Assembly: GCA_902826115.1 (NCBI GenBank)
Contig: CADEDO010000007.1
Coordinates: 1 to 64,000, forward strand
Direction of reading: 5' to 3'
From: an uncultured Nitrosomonas sp.
Lineage (GTDB): Bacteria > Pseudomonadota > Gammaproteobacteria > Burkholderiales > Nitrosomonadaceae
Length of the DNA stretch: 64,000 nucleotides
Made by a program: the position numbers and the translations under genes. A model generated the notes under the pieces. It had not been told where the DNA came from. It worked only from the letters and a program-made list of their open reading frames with translations, and ran no database searches. Below, one piece after another: positions 55,626-64,000 of this stretch (positions are counted from its first letter, which is position 1; every line of letters starts with the position of its first letter).

Positions 55626-58600
55626 ATGTCTGAAAAAAACAGCGCTGTTTTTCCCCTGGTTAGTGTCATCATTCGCAGTATGGATCGCGCAACGCTTGAA
55701 GATGCGCTGGATTCTGTAGCTTCACAAACTTATCGGCATATTGAAGTAATCATTGTCAATGCTAAAGGCGCGGGTCATCGCGAAGCAGGAGAATGGTGCG
55801 GACATTTTCCGCTGCGAATGATTGGAAGCGCTGTGCCATTAGATCGGGCTCGAGCAGCCAATATCGGGTTGAATGCGGCCAAAGGCGATTATCTGATTTT
55901 TCTGGATGACGATGATCTATTTTATCCAGTGCATATATCAAATCTCGTCACTGCCTTGCAAAGCCATCCGAATGTTCGATGCGCTTATGCCGGTGTACAT
56001 GTTGAATACTATGTGGATGGACAGCTTGAAACCACCACTCAATTTAATGAACCATTCGATCAGCGCCGACTCTGGGGAAGAAACTTCATTCCGATTCACG
56101 CCATGCTGTTTGAACAGTCTTTGGTTACCAAAGATCATTGTCGCTTTGATGAGGATCTTGGAGTTTTTGAAGATTGGGATTTCTGGATTCAGCTCATGCA
56201 ACACAGTGAGATACTGCATATCGTTGAAATTACAGCCGCTTACCGGAATCATGGCCACTCTGGCATGGGACTTGGATATGATGAAGATTTTGTGAGGGAA
56301 TCGAGAAGTAAGGTTTTCGATAAATGGAAAGTGTTTTTAACCGGTAAACAACTGGATGATCTGATTGAATTTAGAGAAAACCTTATTTCTGATCTCCGGA
56401 GCCAATTAGCCGACAGGGAGAATCTGGTTGTTTCTCTGCAAAATCGTCTCGAGCAAGAAGCGCTGGCAAGTACTCATCGTGAACAATCGCTGCATAGAAC
56501 AATTAATGACTTACATAGAACAATCAGCGATCTAAATAAAACAATTCATAGCTTATTTTGTTCAACTTCCTGGAAAATGACAGCCCCGTTGCGATTCTTG
56601 ATCCGGATCATTCGCGGGCAATATCACGAGGCGTGGGATGGTTTGCGCCGTAAAGTTTTCCCTTTGTTGAAAATAATCTACTGGCGATTGCCGGCACGAT
56701 GGCGCAACATCGCACTAAATATGGTTTATCGAATGGCGGGCCCTCTTTTTTCTGGCATGGGGCATTATGAGTTATGGCGTTTCGGTAGGACCGACTCTAT
56801 TCATCAGTTACCTATGGATACGGATGCCAGTGGCTTTTTAGCAGGCATGATGGATCTATCTACAGTTGATCCATTAACAACGCCACCACCGGGGCGCATT
56901 GCAATCCACGCTCATATTTTTTATGCGGAACTGGCAGCAGAATTTGCAAAATTCTTGGAGAACATGCCCTTTCCCTATGATCTGTTTATCTCAACGCCCA
57001 ATGAGGCAGCAAGCCAAACGTGCAGACAAGCTTTTTCTCAGCTGCATCAACTGGAGCAACTGACCATCACCATCGTACCCAACCGCGGACGCGATATTGC
57101 GCCCCTGTTTTGCACATTTGGAGATACGCTTCAACAATATGAATATATAGCTCATTTTCACAGTAAAAAATCTTTGCATACCAATGGTGCTATTGATGGG
57201 TGGCGAGAATATTTGCTAACAAATCTACTTGGAAGCAAATTACAAATTCAAAAAATTTTTGCATTGCTGGCCGGAGAAAAAGCTGTTGGCTTTGTTTATC
57301 CCCAGAATTTTTCAAAAATAACTTATGCAGCAAACACATGGCTCTCCAATCAAGCTTTGGGGCACCTTTGGTGCAACAAACTGGGGATCGAAAAAATCCC
57401 GAGAGGCTATTTTGATTTTCCGGCAGGATCGATGTTTTGGGCTCGCACCGAGGCTCTGCGGCCGTTGTTTAAAGCGCATATCAAGATTGAGGATTTTCCT
57501 GAAGAAGCAGGACAAACCGACGCAACCCTGGCGCACTGCATAGAACGTTTATTTGTTCTGGTGACCAAGCGATTAGGATTGAATGCCATCATTCTTCGAG
57601 ACAACAAATCCATGAGCTGGTCTCGCTGGCGCTTTGAACAATATCTGCTACGCAACCAGGAAAACACACAGGCTATGTTGGCTGATCCAGTTCTACGCGT
57701 AGTTGTTTTTGATATTTTTGATACGTTATTGACACGCCCGCTCCTCAATCCTGAGAATATTAAAAATATTGTCGCCCAACGGGCCGGAGGCGAGGCAGGC
57801 AAACTTTATCTTGAATTACGCGCCGTTGCAGAAACTCAGGCGCGCCAGAAAGCCGGGCGCGATATTGGTCTGGATGCTATTTTTGCAGAGCTTGCTACCT
57901 TGTCCGGACTTTCATCCGAAGTCATCAATCAATTACGCAGCCTTGAGGAAACTATTGAGCTGGAAATCGTCACGCCGCGATCGGAAGTCATCACCTTGCT
58001 ATACCTCGCGATTACTTTGGGTAAACGCGTCATATTAGCCAGCGATATGTACCTGCCAAAGCCAGTGATTGAAAAGATGTTAAAGCACCACGGAATCAGC
58101 GGATGGCATGCGTTTTATTTATCTTCCGATACCGGTTTTAGAAAAGATACCGGTGATTTTTATCGTCAACTTTTGATACAAGAAAATGTGTCTCCAAGTG
58201 AAATCATGGTGATCGGAGACAACGAACATTCTGATTTGCAAATACCCGATATTATCGGGATGAAGCTCCTGCATGTAATGCGACCCGTTGAATTGGCACG
58301 AGCAATTCCCCGTTTTGGGGCAATCATTGAGAATACATTATATTGTGGTGATCTAAACCGGCAGCTTACTTTAGGGACACTTGTTCAAGCGAATTTTCGC
58401 CCTTTATTTTTTCCTCACTTTGATCCCTCCGATCTCGTTCCTGCCACCCCTTGGACGACTGGATTCACTATTGCCGGACCTTTGGTTCTATCCTTTGTAC
58501 AGTGGTTAGCGGCAAAAGCTGCTGCCGATAGCATTCAGCATTTGTATTTTCTTGCACGCGAGGGACAAATCTTAAAATTAGTTTACGATCAATGGGTATC

Positions 58601-59495
58601 CAATGATGCCAACGCAATTCCATCAGATTACTTGGTGCTTTCCCGCCGCGCAATCACTGTACCGATGATTTCAAATTTTGATGACATTCTTCAAATAGCG
58701 CGTGTGCAGTATTATCCAAACCATCTATCTGAATTTATACAAGAAAGATATGGATTGAAACTATCCCATGAAGAGCTTCAGAATTTTGCAAGACTCGGAC
58801 TTTGGCCGAAAAACAAGTTGGTCTCCGTTGAAAATGAAAATATCGATCATTTAATGCCTGTGTTGCAAACTCTGGAAGAGCGTATTCTGACAAATGCCCA
58901 GATTGAACACCCAGGACTGCTGTCTTATCTGAATAGTGTGGGTTTAAATACAAACTCTAAATCTGCAATTGTAGACATTGGTTATTCTGCAACAATACAA
59001 GGTTATCTTAATCGCTTGATGAATCAGGCTATACATGGATACTATCTGATGACGACAACGCGAGTACAAAAAATATCTTCACAATACGGTGCAATCACTC
59101 AGGGATACTTTGCTCATGACATTGATCCAAAGATTAGTCCCCCGCCAATATTCTTGAAAAGCTTCTCTCTTGAAAAACTACTCAGTTCAGATGATGCGCA
59201 AATAGTATGCTATCGGCAATTAGATTCGGACAATATTATTCCTGAATTCCGTCAATTAGCCGATGAAGAACGACAATCAATGATAATACGTGCGGAAATC
59301 AGACGCGGAATAATGGATTTTGTAAATCAATCCATTATGATACGCGATAAATTAGTCAGTGATTTCAAAGTTCCTCCCGATATTGCAATCGATTTGTTTG
59401 AGGAATTTATCGCACACCCTTCCCAAGCAGAACAAGATATTCTTGGCGCATTGGTGCTGGATGATCACTACTGTGGCCGCGGGATTGTGAGTTAA
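55626..59495 (+). CDS. Giant glycan protein: GT2 - coiled coil - RgpF-like - HAD - C-terminal domain
   Basis: 1,289 aa. Residues about 8-235 are a GT2 glycosyltransferase (LVSVIIRSMDR, LDDDDLFYP, FEDWDFW). A coiled coil of about 260-310 follows. Residues about 415-670 resemble the rhamnan-synthesis F family (RIAIHAHIFY, NRGRDIAPLF, HFHSKKS, YPQNFSK). Residues about 690-890 are a HAD hydrolase (VVFDIFDTLLTRP with Asp696 and ILASDMYLP, then MVIGDNEHSD). The last ~390 residues are unassigned. The chain probably builds and trims a rhamnose-type surface glycan. The start of its GT2 domain is close kin to that of the minus-strand protein at 60574. Confidence 0.9.
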   Translation: MSEKNSAVFPLVSVIIRSMDRATLEDALDSVASQTYRHIEVIIVNAKGAGHREAGEWCGHFPLRMIGSAVPLDRARAANIGLNAAKGDYLIFLDDDDLFYPVHISNLVTALQSHPNVRCAYAGVHVEYYVDGQLETTTQFNEPFDQRRLWGRNFIPIHAMLFEQSLVTKDHCRFDEDLGVFEDWDFWIQLMQHSEILHIVEITAAYRNHGHSGMGLGYDEDFVRESRSKVFDKWKVFLTGKQLDDLIEFRENLISDLRSQLADRENLVVSLQNRLEQEALASTHREQSLHRTINDLHRTISDLNKTIHSLFCSTSWKMTAPLRFLIRIIRGQYHEAWDGLRRKVFPLLKIIYWRLPARWRNIALNMVYRMAGPLFSGMGHYELWRFGRTDSIHQLPMDTDASGFLAGMMDLSTVDPLTTPPPGRIAIHAHIFYAELAAEFAKFLENMPFPYDLFISTPNEAASQTCRQAFSQLHQLEQLTITIVPNRGRDIAPLFCTFGDTLQQYEYIAHFHSKKSLHTNGAIDGWREYLLTNLLGSKLQIQKIFALLAGEKAVGFVYPQNFSKITYAANTWLSNQALGHLWCNKLGIEKIPRGYFDFPAGSMFWARTEALRPLFKAHIKIEDFPEEAGQTDATLAHCIERLFVLVTKRLGLNAIILRDNKSMSWSRWRFEQYLLRNQENTQAMLADPVLRVVVFDIFDTLLTRPLLNPENIKNIVAQRAGGEAGKLYLELRAVAETQARQKAGRDIGLDAIFAELATLSGLSSEVINQLRSLEETIELEIVTPRSEVITLLYLAITLGKRVILASDMYLPKPVIEKMLKHHGISGWHAFYLSSDTGFRKDTGDFYRQLLIQENVSPSEIMVIGDNEHSDLQIPDIIGMKLLHVMRPVELARAIPRFGAIIENTLYCGDLNRQLTLGTLVQANFRPLFFPHFDPSDLVPATPWTTGFTIAGPLVLSFVQWLAAKAAADSIQHLYFLAREGQILKLVYDQWVSNDANAIPSDYLVLSRRAITVPMISNFDDILQIARVQYYPNHLSEFIQERYGLKLSHEELQNFARLGLWPKNKLVSVENENIDHLMPVLQTLEERILTNAQIEHPGLLSYLNSVGLNTNSKSAIVDIGYSATIQGYLNRLMNQAIHGYYLMTTTRVQKISSQYGAITQGYFAHDIDPKISPPPIFLKSFSLEKLLSSDDAQIVCYRQLDSDNIIPEFRQLADEERQSMIIRAEIRRGIMDFVNQSIMIRDKLVSDFKVPPDIAIDLFEEFIAHPSQAEQDILGALVLDDHYCGRGIVS

Positions 59496-59553
59496 CGGCC
59501 TTATATCACACGATAATACAATTGACTAACCGATTGTTCCCTATGGTTTATTA

Positions 59554-60537
59554 ATGAAGCATCCTTTCATCTCTGTCGTGATTGTCAATTATAATGCTGG
59601 CGACATGCTGTCTAAGGTAATGTCAGCGCTATCGCAACAAACTTATAAAAATTTTGAAGTGGTTGTCGTGGATAACAATAGCCAGGATGATTCCTGGCGC
59701 GCGACGGAAAATTTGCCTTTCCCATGCCACTTAGTGCGATTGAACGACAATATTGGATTTTCCTCTGCCAATAATCTTGCGGTAAAAAGCCATGTCAATG
59801 GCGAATGGTTGTTTTTATTGAATCCCGATGCCTATCCTGAATCTGAATGTCTGGAGGCAATCGTAAAAAACTTAAACCAAGTATCTGATGTGGATTGCTT
59901 CTCCTGCGTATTGATCGATGCAAATCAGCCCACACAACTGGATGGACTTGGCGATGCTTATCATATATCCGGATTGCATTGGCGCAATGGCTATGGTGCT
60001 CCCTGTGACATCACACCCAAGTATCCGGTAGAAGTTTTCTCAGCATGCGCAGCTGCTGCGGTATATCGCACCGAGACCTATCGTCAATTAGGTGGCTTTG
60101 ATGAAACGTACTTTGCCTATTCGGAAGATGTCGATCTTGGTTTCCGCTTACGGCTGGCTGGTGGAAAAAGCGTGTTATTACCTGATGCTAAAGTTCATCA
60201 TGTGGGTTCCGGTATTACCGGTCGCTCAAGCGATTTCTCGATTTATCATGGACACCGTAACCTTACCTGGACGTTTATAAAGAATGTGCCTAATCCATTG
60301 ATGTTCTTCCTGCTGCCAGTGCATGTGATCATGATATTTTATATGGGATTCTTCTTTGCTGCCTCTGGTCGTTTCGGGCTTTATATGCGAGCTAAGATCG
60401 ATGCTGTTAAACAGATCCGGTTTCATTGGGCGCAAAGAAAGGAAATTCAGCGTAAACGAAGGTGTTCTTGCTGGGATTTGCTTCGAGTGATGTCCTGGTG
60501 GCCGCGCAGTTTCTTGACCAAAGTGCATGTCAAGTAA
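59554..60537 (+). CDS. Glycosyltransferase family 2, rhamnosyltransferase-like
   Basis: 327 aa. The GT2 core is complete: ISVVIVNYN, VVDNNSQDDS, LLNPDAYPE (DxD-like), and a C-terminal GGFDETYFAYSEDVDLGFR acceptor-site motif typical of bacterial rhamnosyltransferases. A hydrophobic stretch (about 255-280) may attach it to the membrane. It follows the giant GT2-RgpF-HAD gene by 58 bp in the same direction and faces the convergent multidomain glycosyltransferase. Confidence 0.92.
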   Translation: MKHPFISVVIVNYNAGDMLSKVMSALSQQTYKNFEVVVVDNNSQDDSWRATENLPFPCHLVRLNDNIGFSSANNLAVKSHVNGEWLFLLNPDAYPESECLEAIVKNLNQVSDVDCFSCVLIDANQPTQLDGLGDAYHISGLHWRNGYGAPCDITPKYPVEVFSACAAAAVYRTETYRQLGGFDETYFAYSEDVDLGFRLRLAGGKSVLLPDAKVHHVGSGITGRSSDFSIYHGHRNLTWTFIKNVPNPLMFFLLPVHVIMIFYMGFFFAASGRFGLYMRAKIDAVKQIRFHWAQRKEIQRKRRCSCWDLLRVMSWWPRSFLTKVHVK

Positions 60538-60573
60538 GAAAGCACCAGTTGCTTCAATGCGTCTTTGAAAGGT

Positions 60574-63500
60574 TTATTCTCCTTCTCTGCGAGAAAACAA
60601 CTGTGCACGAAAATCCTCCATTTGCGCCAGTAACCTCGAGGGTGAGGTTGCGTCGCCGAGTATCAGTCCATTTGAGTAATTCGCCACGGCTTCGGCGGGG
60701 GCTCCAAGATTGAAGCAGCACAGCGGAACACCGCAAGCCATTAATTCGTGTGCAACGTAGGAAAAGGTCTCCGGCCAAATCGATGGAAACAGAAAGATAT
60801 TCGCATTCGATTGCTCAATGGCTGATGCCAGTGCGGTTCTTTCATAGCGCCCTGTTACATTCAGGCAATCGGCGGAAAAATTCGGCACCATGGCGCCAAT
60901 TACCGTCACTCGATATGGCAAACGATGTGAGTCGATTTCTTCGCATAATTGCTTGACAATGTTCCAGCCTTTCTGCCAACCAATTGATCCAACGACACCG
61001 ATATGCAGCGGCTTGCTTAGATCCACCGAAATAGACTGATGGCGGAAGCGCGCCATAGAGTGTGGTCGTACCACGATTTTTTCGGCATATTCCGGATAGA
61101 TGCGAGTGAATAAATCGCGCGTACTGTTAGAGAACGCCACTATGCTATTAATCATTGCCAGCGCCTTTTTCCAAGTTGCGCGCCATTCAGCAATCGAGTC
61201 AGTGCCAACGGGGAAATCGATAGGTAAGCGACTAAAGCAACTATGGCAGGTCGCGCTATCGGGTAAGCCGCAATAGTTGCGTTCGCTATCGATGAGAAAC
61301 AGGCTTGGGCACAGCATGAAGAAATCGTGCAAAGCAATGTTGATAGGAATATCACCGATATCTGATTGATCAGTCAGCCAATGCAAAAACGCCATCGGTT
61401 GTCGGAAAGAATAAAGGTTGTTGATGAGAATGCTACCTGCCTGGATGCCTGAAATCACTCGTCCCCATGCAGCGTAATCGCTAAAATTCAGAACTAAACG
61501 TTCGGTGGATGACATCCATTCGGCGCGTAATTCACCTGTACGAAAATCATCGAGTAAATGCAGAACGGGCGTTCCACTCTCCAGAGTATTGGCGATCAAT
61601 TCACGGCTATACGCATAGGCTCCTCCCTCGATGACGTTGTCAATAATCACTAGAGCGGGGCGGTCGGCTTGCTTTGCCAGTACCATCAGATACAAAAAAT
61701 CCCTGAGTGGTCGAATAGGATCGCGTCGAATAAAATCCTCGTAGTAGTCGAACAATCCAGGATAACGCGCGCGCAATATTGCTTCATTGCGATCAGCAAG
61801 CATCTGGCGCTCCTGAGAGGGAAAAGAGCCGCCATGCTTATGATAAACGAACAGGTTGGGGGCCAAAACATGCTGGTAGCCCAATGCCTTGGCTCGTGCG
61901 CACCAATCATTTTCTTCGCGATAACCCCTGCCAAAAATAGGATCGAACAAACCGATGCGTTTTGCGACTTCCCAGCGAATGGCCATGCAAAAGCCGACTC
62001 CTGATGAGATCTCAATGGCTGTCACATCCTTAAGGCGTGCAAGCACCGTATCCACTGCCAGTGCATTTAGTCCTTGTGGCAGCTCGTTATCGATAAAAAA
62101 TTGTGGAAAACTGCAAATCGCGCCAGCATTGGTAAACGGGGTGACACTCGCCACTTGTGAATTTGCCAGCATCGGTGCAAACAAACGCTCAAGCCAGAAT
62201 GGGGGCACCTGCACATCCGAATTGAGCAGCACAAAATCATTCATTACTTGCGCAAACAGGCGATTGACGGTTCCTACGAACCCCAAATTGTTTTCGTTGC
62301 ATAACAGGATGGCATCAGGGAAATCCTGCAAACGCTGCTCCAGCCAAGGTTGCACGCGCTCGTCCGTACTTGCGTCATCGCAAACCAGCAAACGAAATGG
62401 AGTGCTGTGCGCACATTCCAGGCTATCAAATAATGGCGCCAGAAATTCAAAACCATTGTAGATCGGAATCAAGACATCGATCCGCTCCGGTAAAGCCGGA
62501 AAGGAAGGCTGGTTCTCGTGCATGCGCGGTGCAACAGTGGCTGGCAATGTGCTTTGATGCGATACCTCTGTTGCTTGGGCGGCGAGAGATAGTTTGCGTC
62601 GCGCAGGTGCTATTTGTCCACTCATTAGCCAACCTAATACCCGCAAACGTGCATGCCAATCCAACAAACCAAATCCAAGCCAGGCGCGCTTGGCTAAATA
62701 TACCTGAGTGGAAATTTTGCGCAGTGGGCTGGTAATGAGCCACGAACGCGAATTTTCGTACATTGCGATCGTATCCTCGCGCAGACGACGCAACTCGGAT
62801 TGAGCTTGATTTGCTTCGCTTAACATTCGATTCGAATCCGTCAACATGCGTTTTAAATCTTTCACTTCAAATTGAAGGTGATTGTTATGTGCTTGCGCTT
62901 CCTGTAATTTTGGGAAAGTGCGTGCCCGATTGACAACTTCATAGAACAAATCAGCATTCATGCGAGTTTGCCACTTCGCGCAAACGGCTTGTTCAGCTGC
63001 TCTGGCAAGCTCTGGATCGCCCATGATGGCAAATCCGCTCCCTCTGCCAATGCGATAAACTGCCGTCATGGCATCTACGAAAATGAAATTACCTTGTTGA
63101 GCAATCTGTATCCAGAAATCCCAATCCTCGCAGAGATCGAGTGCTTCGTCGAAGCGAGCTCCTGTTGTGTATGCCTGGCGGCGAAATAAAACAGCATGGA
63201 TAGGCAAGAAATTGGCTAGATGCAGCGAAACTGCATCGAATGGTGTGGAAAATTCACGCAACAAATTCCCGTTAAAATCTAGCGCATGTACGCGCGAATA
63301 GGCTGCGACAGCCGTTGGATGAGTATCCAAGGCTGCAACGAGACGTGCCACATGTTCAGGGCGCAACAAGTCGTCATCATCGAGAAAGCCCAGCAGATTC
63401 CCTTGAGCTGCTTCCAAACCGGCATTGGCGGCAGCACTCCGTCCCATAGGTTTTCCGCCCTGATTGATCAGTTGCAGCGGAAATCGACTACAGCTTGAGG

Positions 63501-63663
63501 CAGGGTCGGTATGATCGCCGCCTTTGGCATTGACGACGATGATTTCAATGTTTGGATAAGTCTGACCGCACACAGAATCGAGAGCCTCTGCAAGTGTCGA
63601 TCGATCCATGCTGCGGATAATGATGCTTACCAGAGGTTGCTCAGGCGTCGTAAGCATATTCAT
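60574..63663 (-). CDS. Three-part glycosyltransferase: GT2 - coiled coil - GT2 - GT4-like
   Basis: 1,029 aa. First GT2 at about 10-230 (LVSIIIRSMDR, LDDDDLLRP, CEDWDFW), coiled coil at about 260-300, second GT2 at about 395-640 (DVLIPIYNG, LLNSDVQVP, FGRGYREENDWC) and a GT4-like GT-B domain at about 700-1010 (ALVIIDNVIEGGA, HIGVVGSIGWQKGW, FLFPSIWPETFSYVAHELMA). Such fusions build several linkages of one glycan. The first domain matches the N-terminus of the 1,289-aa protein almost motif for motif, so one arose from the other or from a shared parent. ATGs at 63663 and 63657 are both possible. Its coding end is 37 bp from the convergent GT2. Confidence 0.9.
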   Translation of the reverse strand: MNMLTTPEQPLVSIIIRSMDRSTLAEALDSVCGQTYPNIEIIVVNAKGGDHTDPASSCSRFPLQLINQGGKPMGRSAAANAGLEAAQGNLLGFLDDDDLLRPEHVARLVAALDTHPTAVAAYSRVHALDFNGNLLREFSTPFDAVSLHLANFLPIHAVLFRRQAYTTGARFDEALDLCEDWDFWIQIAQQGNFIFVDAMTAVYRIGRGSGFAIMGDPELARAAEQAVCAKWQTRMNADLFYEVVNRARTFPKLQEAQAHNNHLQFEVKDLKRMLTDSNRMLSEANQAQSELRRLREDTIAMYENSRSWLITSPLRKISTQVYLAKRAWLGFGLLDWHARLRVLGWLMSGQIAPARRKLSLAAQATEVSHQSTLPATVAPRMHENQPSFPALPERIDVLIPIYNGFEFLAPLFDSLECAHSTPFRLLVCDDASTDERVQPWLEQRLQDFPDAILLCNENNLGFVGTVNRLFAQVMNDFVLLNSDVQVPPFWLERLFAPMLANSQVASVTPFTNAGAICSFPQFFIDNELPQGLNALAVDTVLARLKDVTAIEISSGVGFCMAIRWEVAKRIGLFDPIFGRGYREENDWCARAKALGYQHVLAPNLFVYHKHGGSFPSQERQMLADRNEAILRARYPGLFDYYEDFIRRDPIRPLRDFLYLMVLAKQADRPALVIIDNVIEGGAYAYSRELIANTLESGTPVLHLLDDFRTGELRAEWMSSTERLVLNFSDYAAWGRVISGIQAGSILINNLYSFRQPMAFLHWLTDQSDIGDIPINIALHDFFMLCPSLFLIDSERNYCGLPDSATCHSCFSRLPIDFPVGTDSIAEWRATWKKALAMINSIVAFSNSTRDLFTRIYPEYAEKIVVRPHSMARFRHQSISVDLSKPLHIGVVGSIGWQKGWNIVKQLCEEIDSHRLPYRVTVIGAMVPNFSADCLNVTGRYERTALASAIEQSNANIFLFPSIWPETFSYVAHELMACGVPLCCFNLGAPAEAVANYSNGLILGDATSPSRLLAQMEDFRAQLFSRREGE

Positions 63664-63878
63664 GCTGGATTACTAAACGGTTGAGTCGAACTGAGATCAA
63701 GAAGCAAATTTTGCGCTATTACAAGGGGATGTGGCTGATTAATCATCCTGTTGAATTGTCCGGAATTGATAATTGAAGATTTTTCATCGGTAAAGTCAGC
63801 AAGCATTTCAATAGTTTCCAGTATTGGAAGAGCGGCTTTTTCCTTGGTCGTTGCGAAATAAAGCCGATGCAATGAAGA
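63660..63878 (-). CDS. Small ORF of unknown nature upstream of the glycosyltransferase
   Basis: The frame is open from 63878 to a TGA that overlaps the ATG of the large glycosyltransferase (ATGA at 63663-63660). No ATG start is well placed; a TTG at 63872 would give 70 aa. The product has no recognised domain. The stop-start overlap suggests it could be the 3' end of an upstream gene broken by a frameshift, with the rest beyond 63880 or lost. Nothing else convincing is seen to the window end. Confidence 0.25.
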   Translation of the reverse strand, partial: SSLHRLYFATTKEKAALPILETIEMLADFTDEKSSIINSGQFNRMINQPHPLVIAQNLLLDLSSTQPFSNPA

Positions 63879-64000
63879 TCAGTAAGGTGTCATTATGGCG
63901 AAACACGCTCTATGTCTGCACGAAGCGCGAAATTTTAATGTATATTTCCTCACAACGCTAACGATTTGATGGTCATGACTCGTTCGTATGACAATGTATT

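Overview
The window looks like chromosomal DNA of a Gram-negative bacterium, most likely a betaproteobacterium. The reasons are TonB, RND and lipoprotein envelope genes, Fur boxes, a PvdS/OrbS-like iron-starvation sigma factor and a tRNA-Met of proteobacterial type. A Nitrosomonadaceae-like host is my guess from the overall look and cannot be proven from sequence alone.

Layout. (1) 1-1156: the end of a probable integrated element. An FRG-domain gene runs off the left edge, and a 45-nt copy of the 3' half of a tRNA-Met, with the host terminator, marks a putative att site. (2) 1157-2719: decayed, gene-poor DNA with a solitary type I-E-like CRISPR repeat, a broken ORF and a Fur box. (3) 2720-6527: DUF2325 protein, ECF sigma factor, second Fur box, MbtH, type II thioesterase and Sfp-type phosphopantetheinyl transferase. 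(4) 6631-31840: about 25 kb of NRPS/PKS: FAAL-PCP-C-A-PCP / KS-AT-KR-ACP / C-A(Ser)-PCP / C-A-PCP-E-C-A-PCP-C-A-PCP-TE. (5) 31925-34862, minus strand: PvdE-like ABC exporter and PepSY-type membrane reductase. (6) 35154-50706, plus strand: N-acyltransferase, ornithine/lysine N-hydroxylase, TonB receptor, alpha/beta hydrolase, OMF-adaptor-RND efflux set, acyl-CoA ligase and PvdQ-like acylase. (7) 50738-53081, minus strand: wreck of a toxin-antitoxin pair, then acyltransferase-3 and sterol-desaturase-family membrane proteins. (8) 53621-63663: surface-glycan genes, including two very large multidomain glycosyltransferases.

How they work together (inference). Regions 3-6 form one hydroxamate-siderophore locus. 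A fatty acid is activated by the FAAL domain and an acyl-peptide is built. It contains a probable statine-like unit (amino acid plus reduced malonate), a serine and three further residues; two of those have lysine-like A-domain codes and one is epimerised. N-hydroxylation and N-acylation supply the iron ligands. The acyl-peptide would be exported by the PvdE-like ABC protein, deacylated by the PvdQ-like lipoprotein acylase, moved out by the RND pump, recaptured by the TonB receptor and reduced by the PepSY protein. This is the acylate-then-deacylate logic of pyoverdine, but no chromophore genes are visible in the window. Two divergent promoters between the exporter and the N-acyltransferase match TAAA-N17-CGTC exactly, and one is overlapped by a Fur box. 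That ties the cluster to its own sigma factor and to iron.

The most striking sequence feature is a 1,856-bp direct repeat with two mismatches between the second and third NRPS genes. It covers the C domain and the front of the A domain and ends just past the A3 motif, where the two A domains switch to different specificities.
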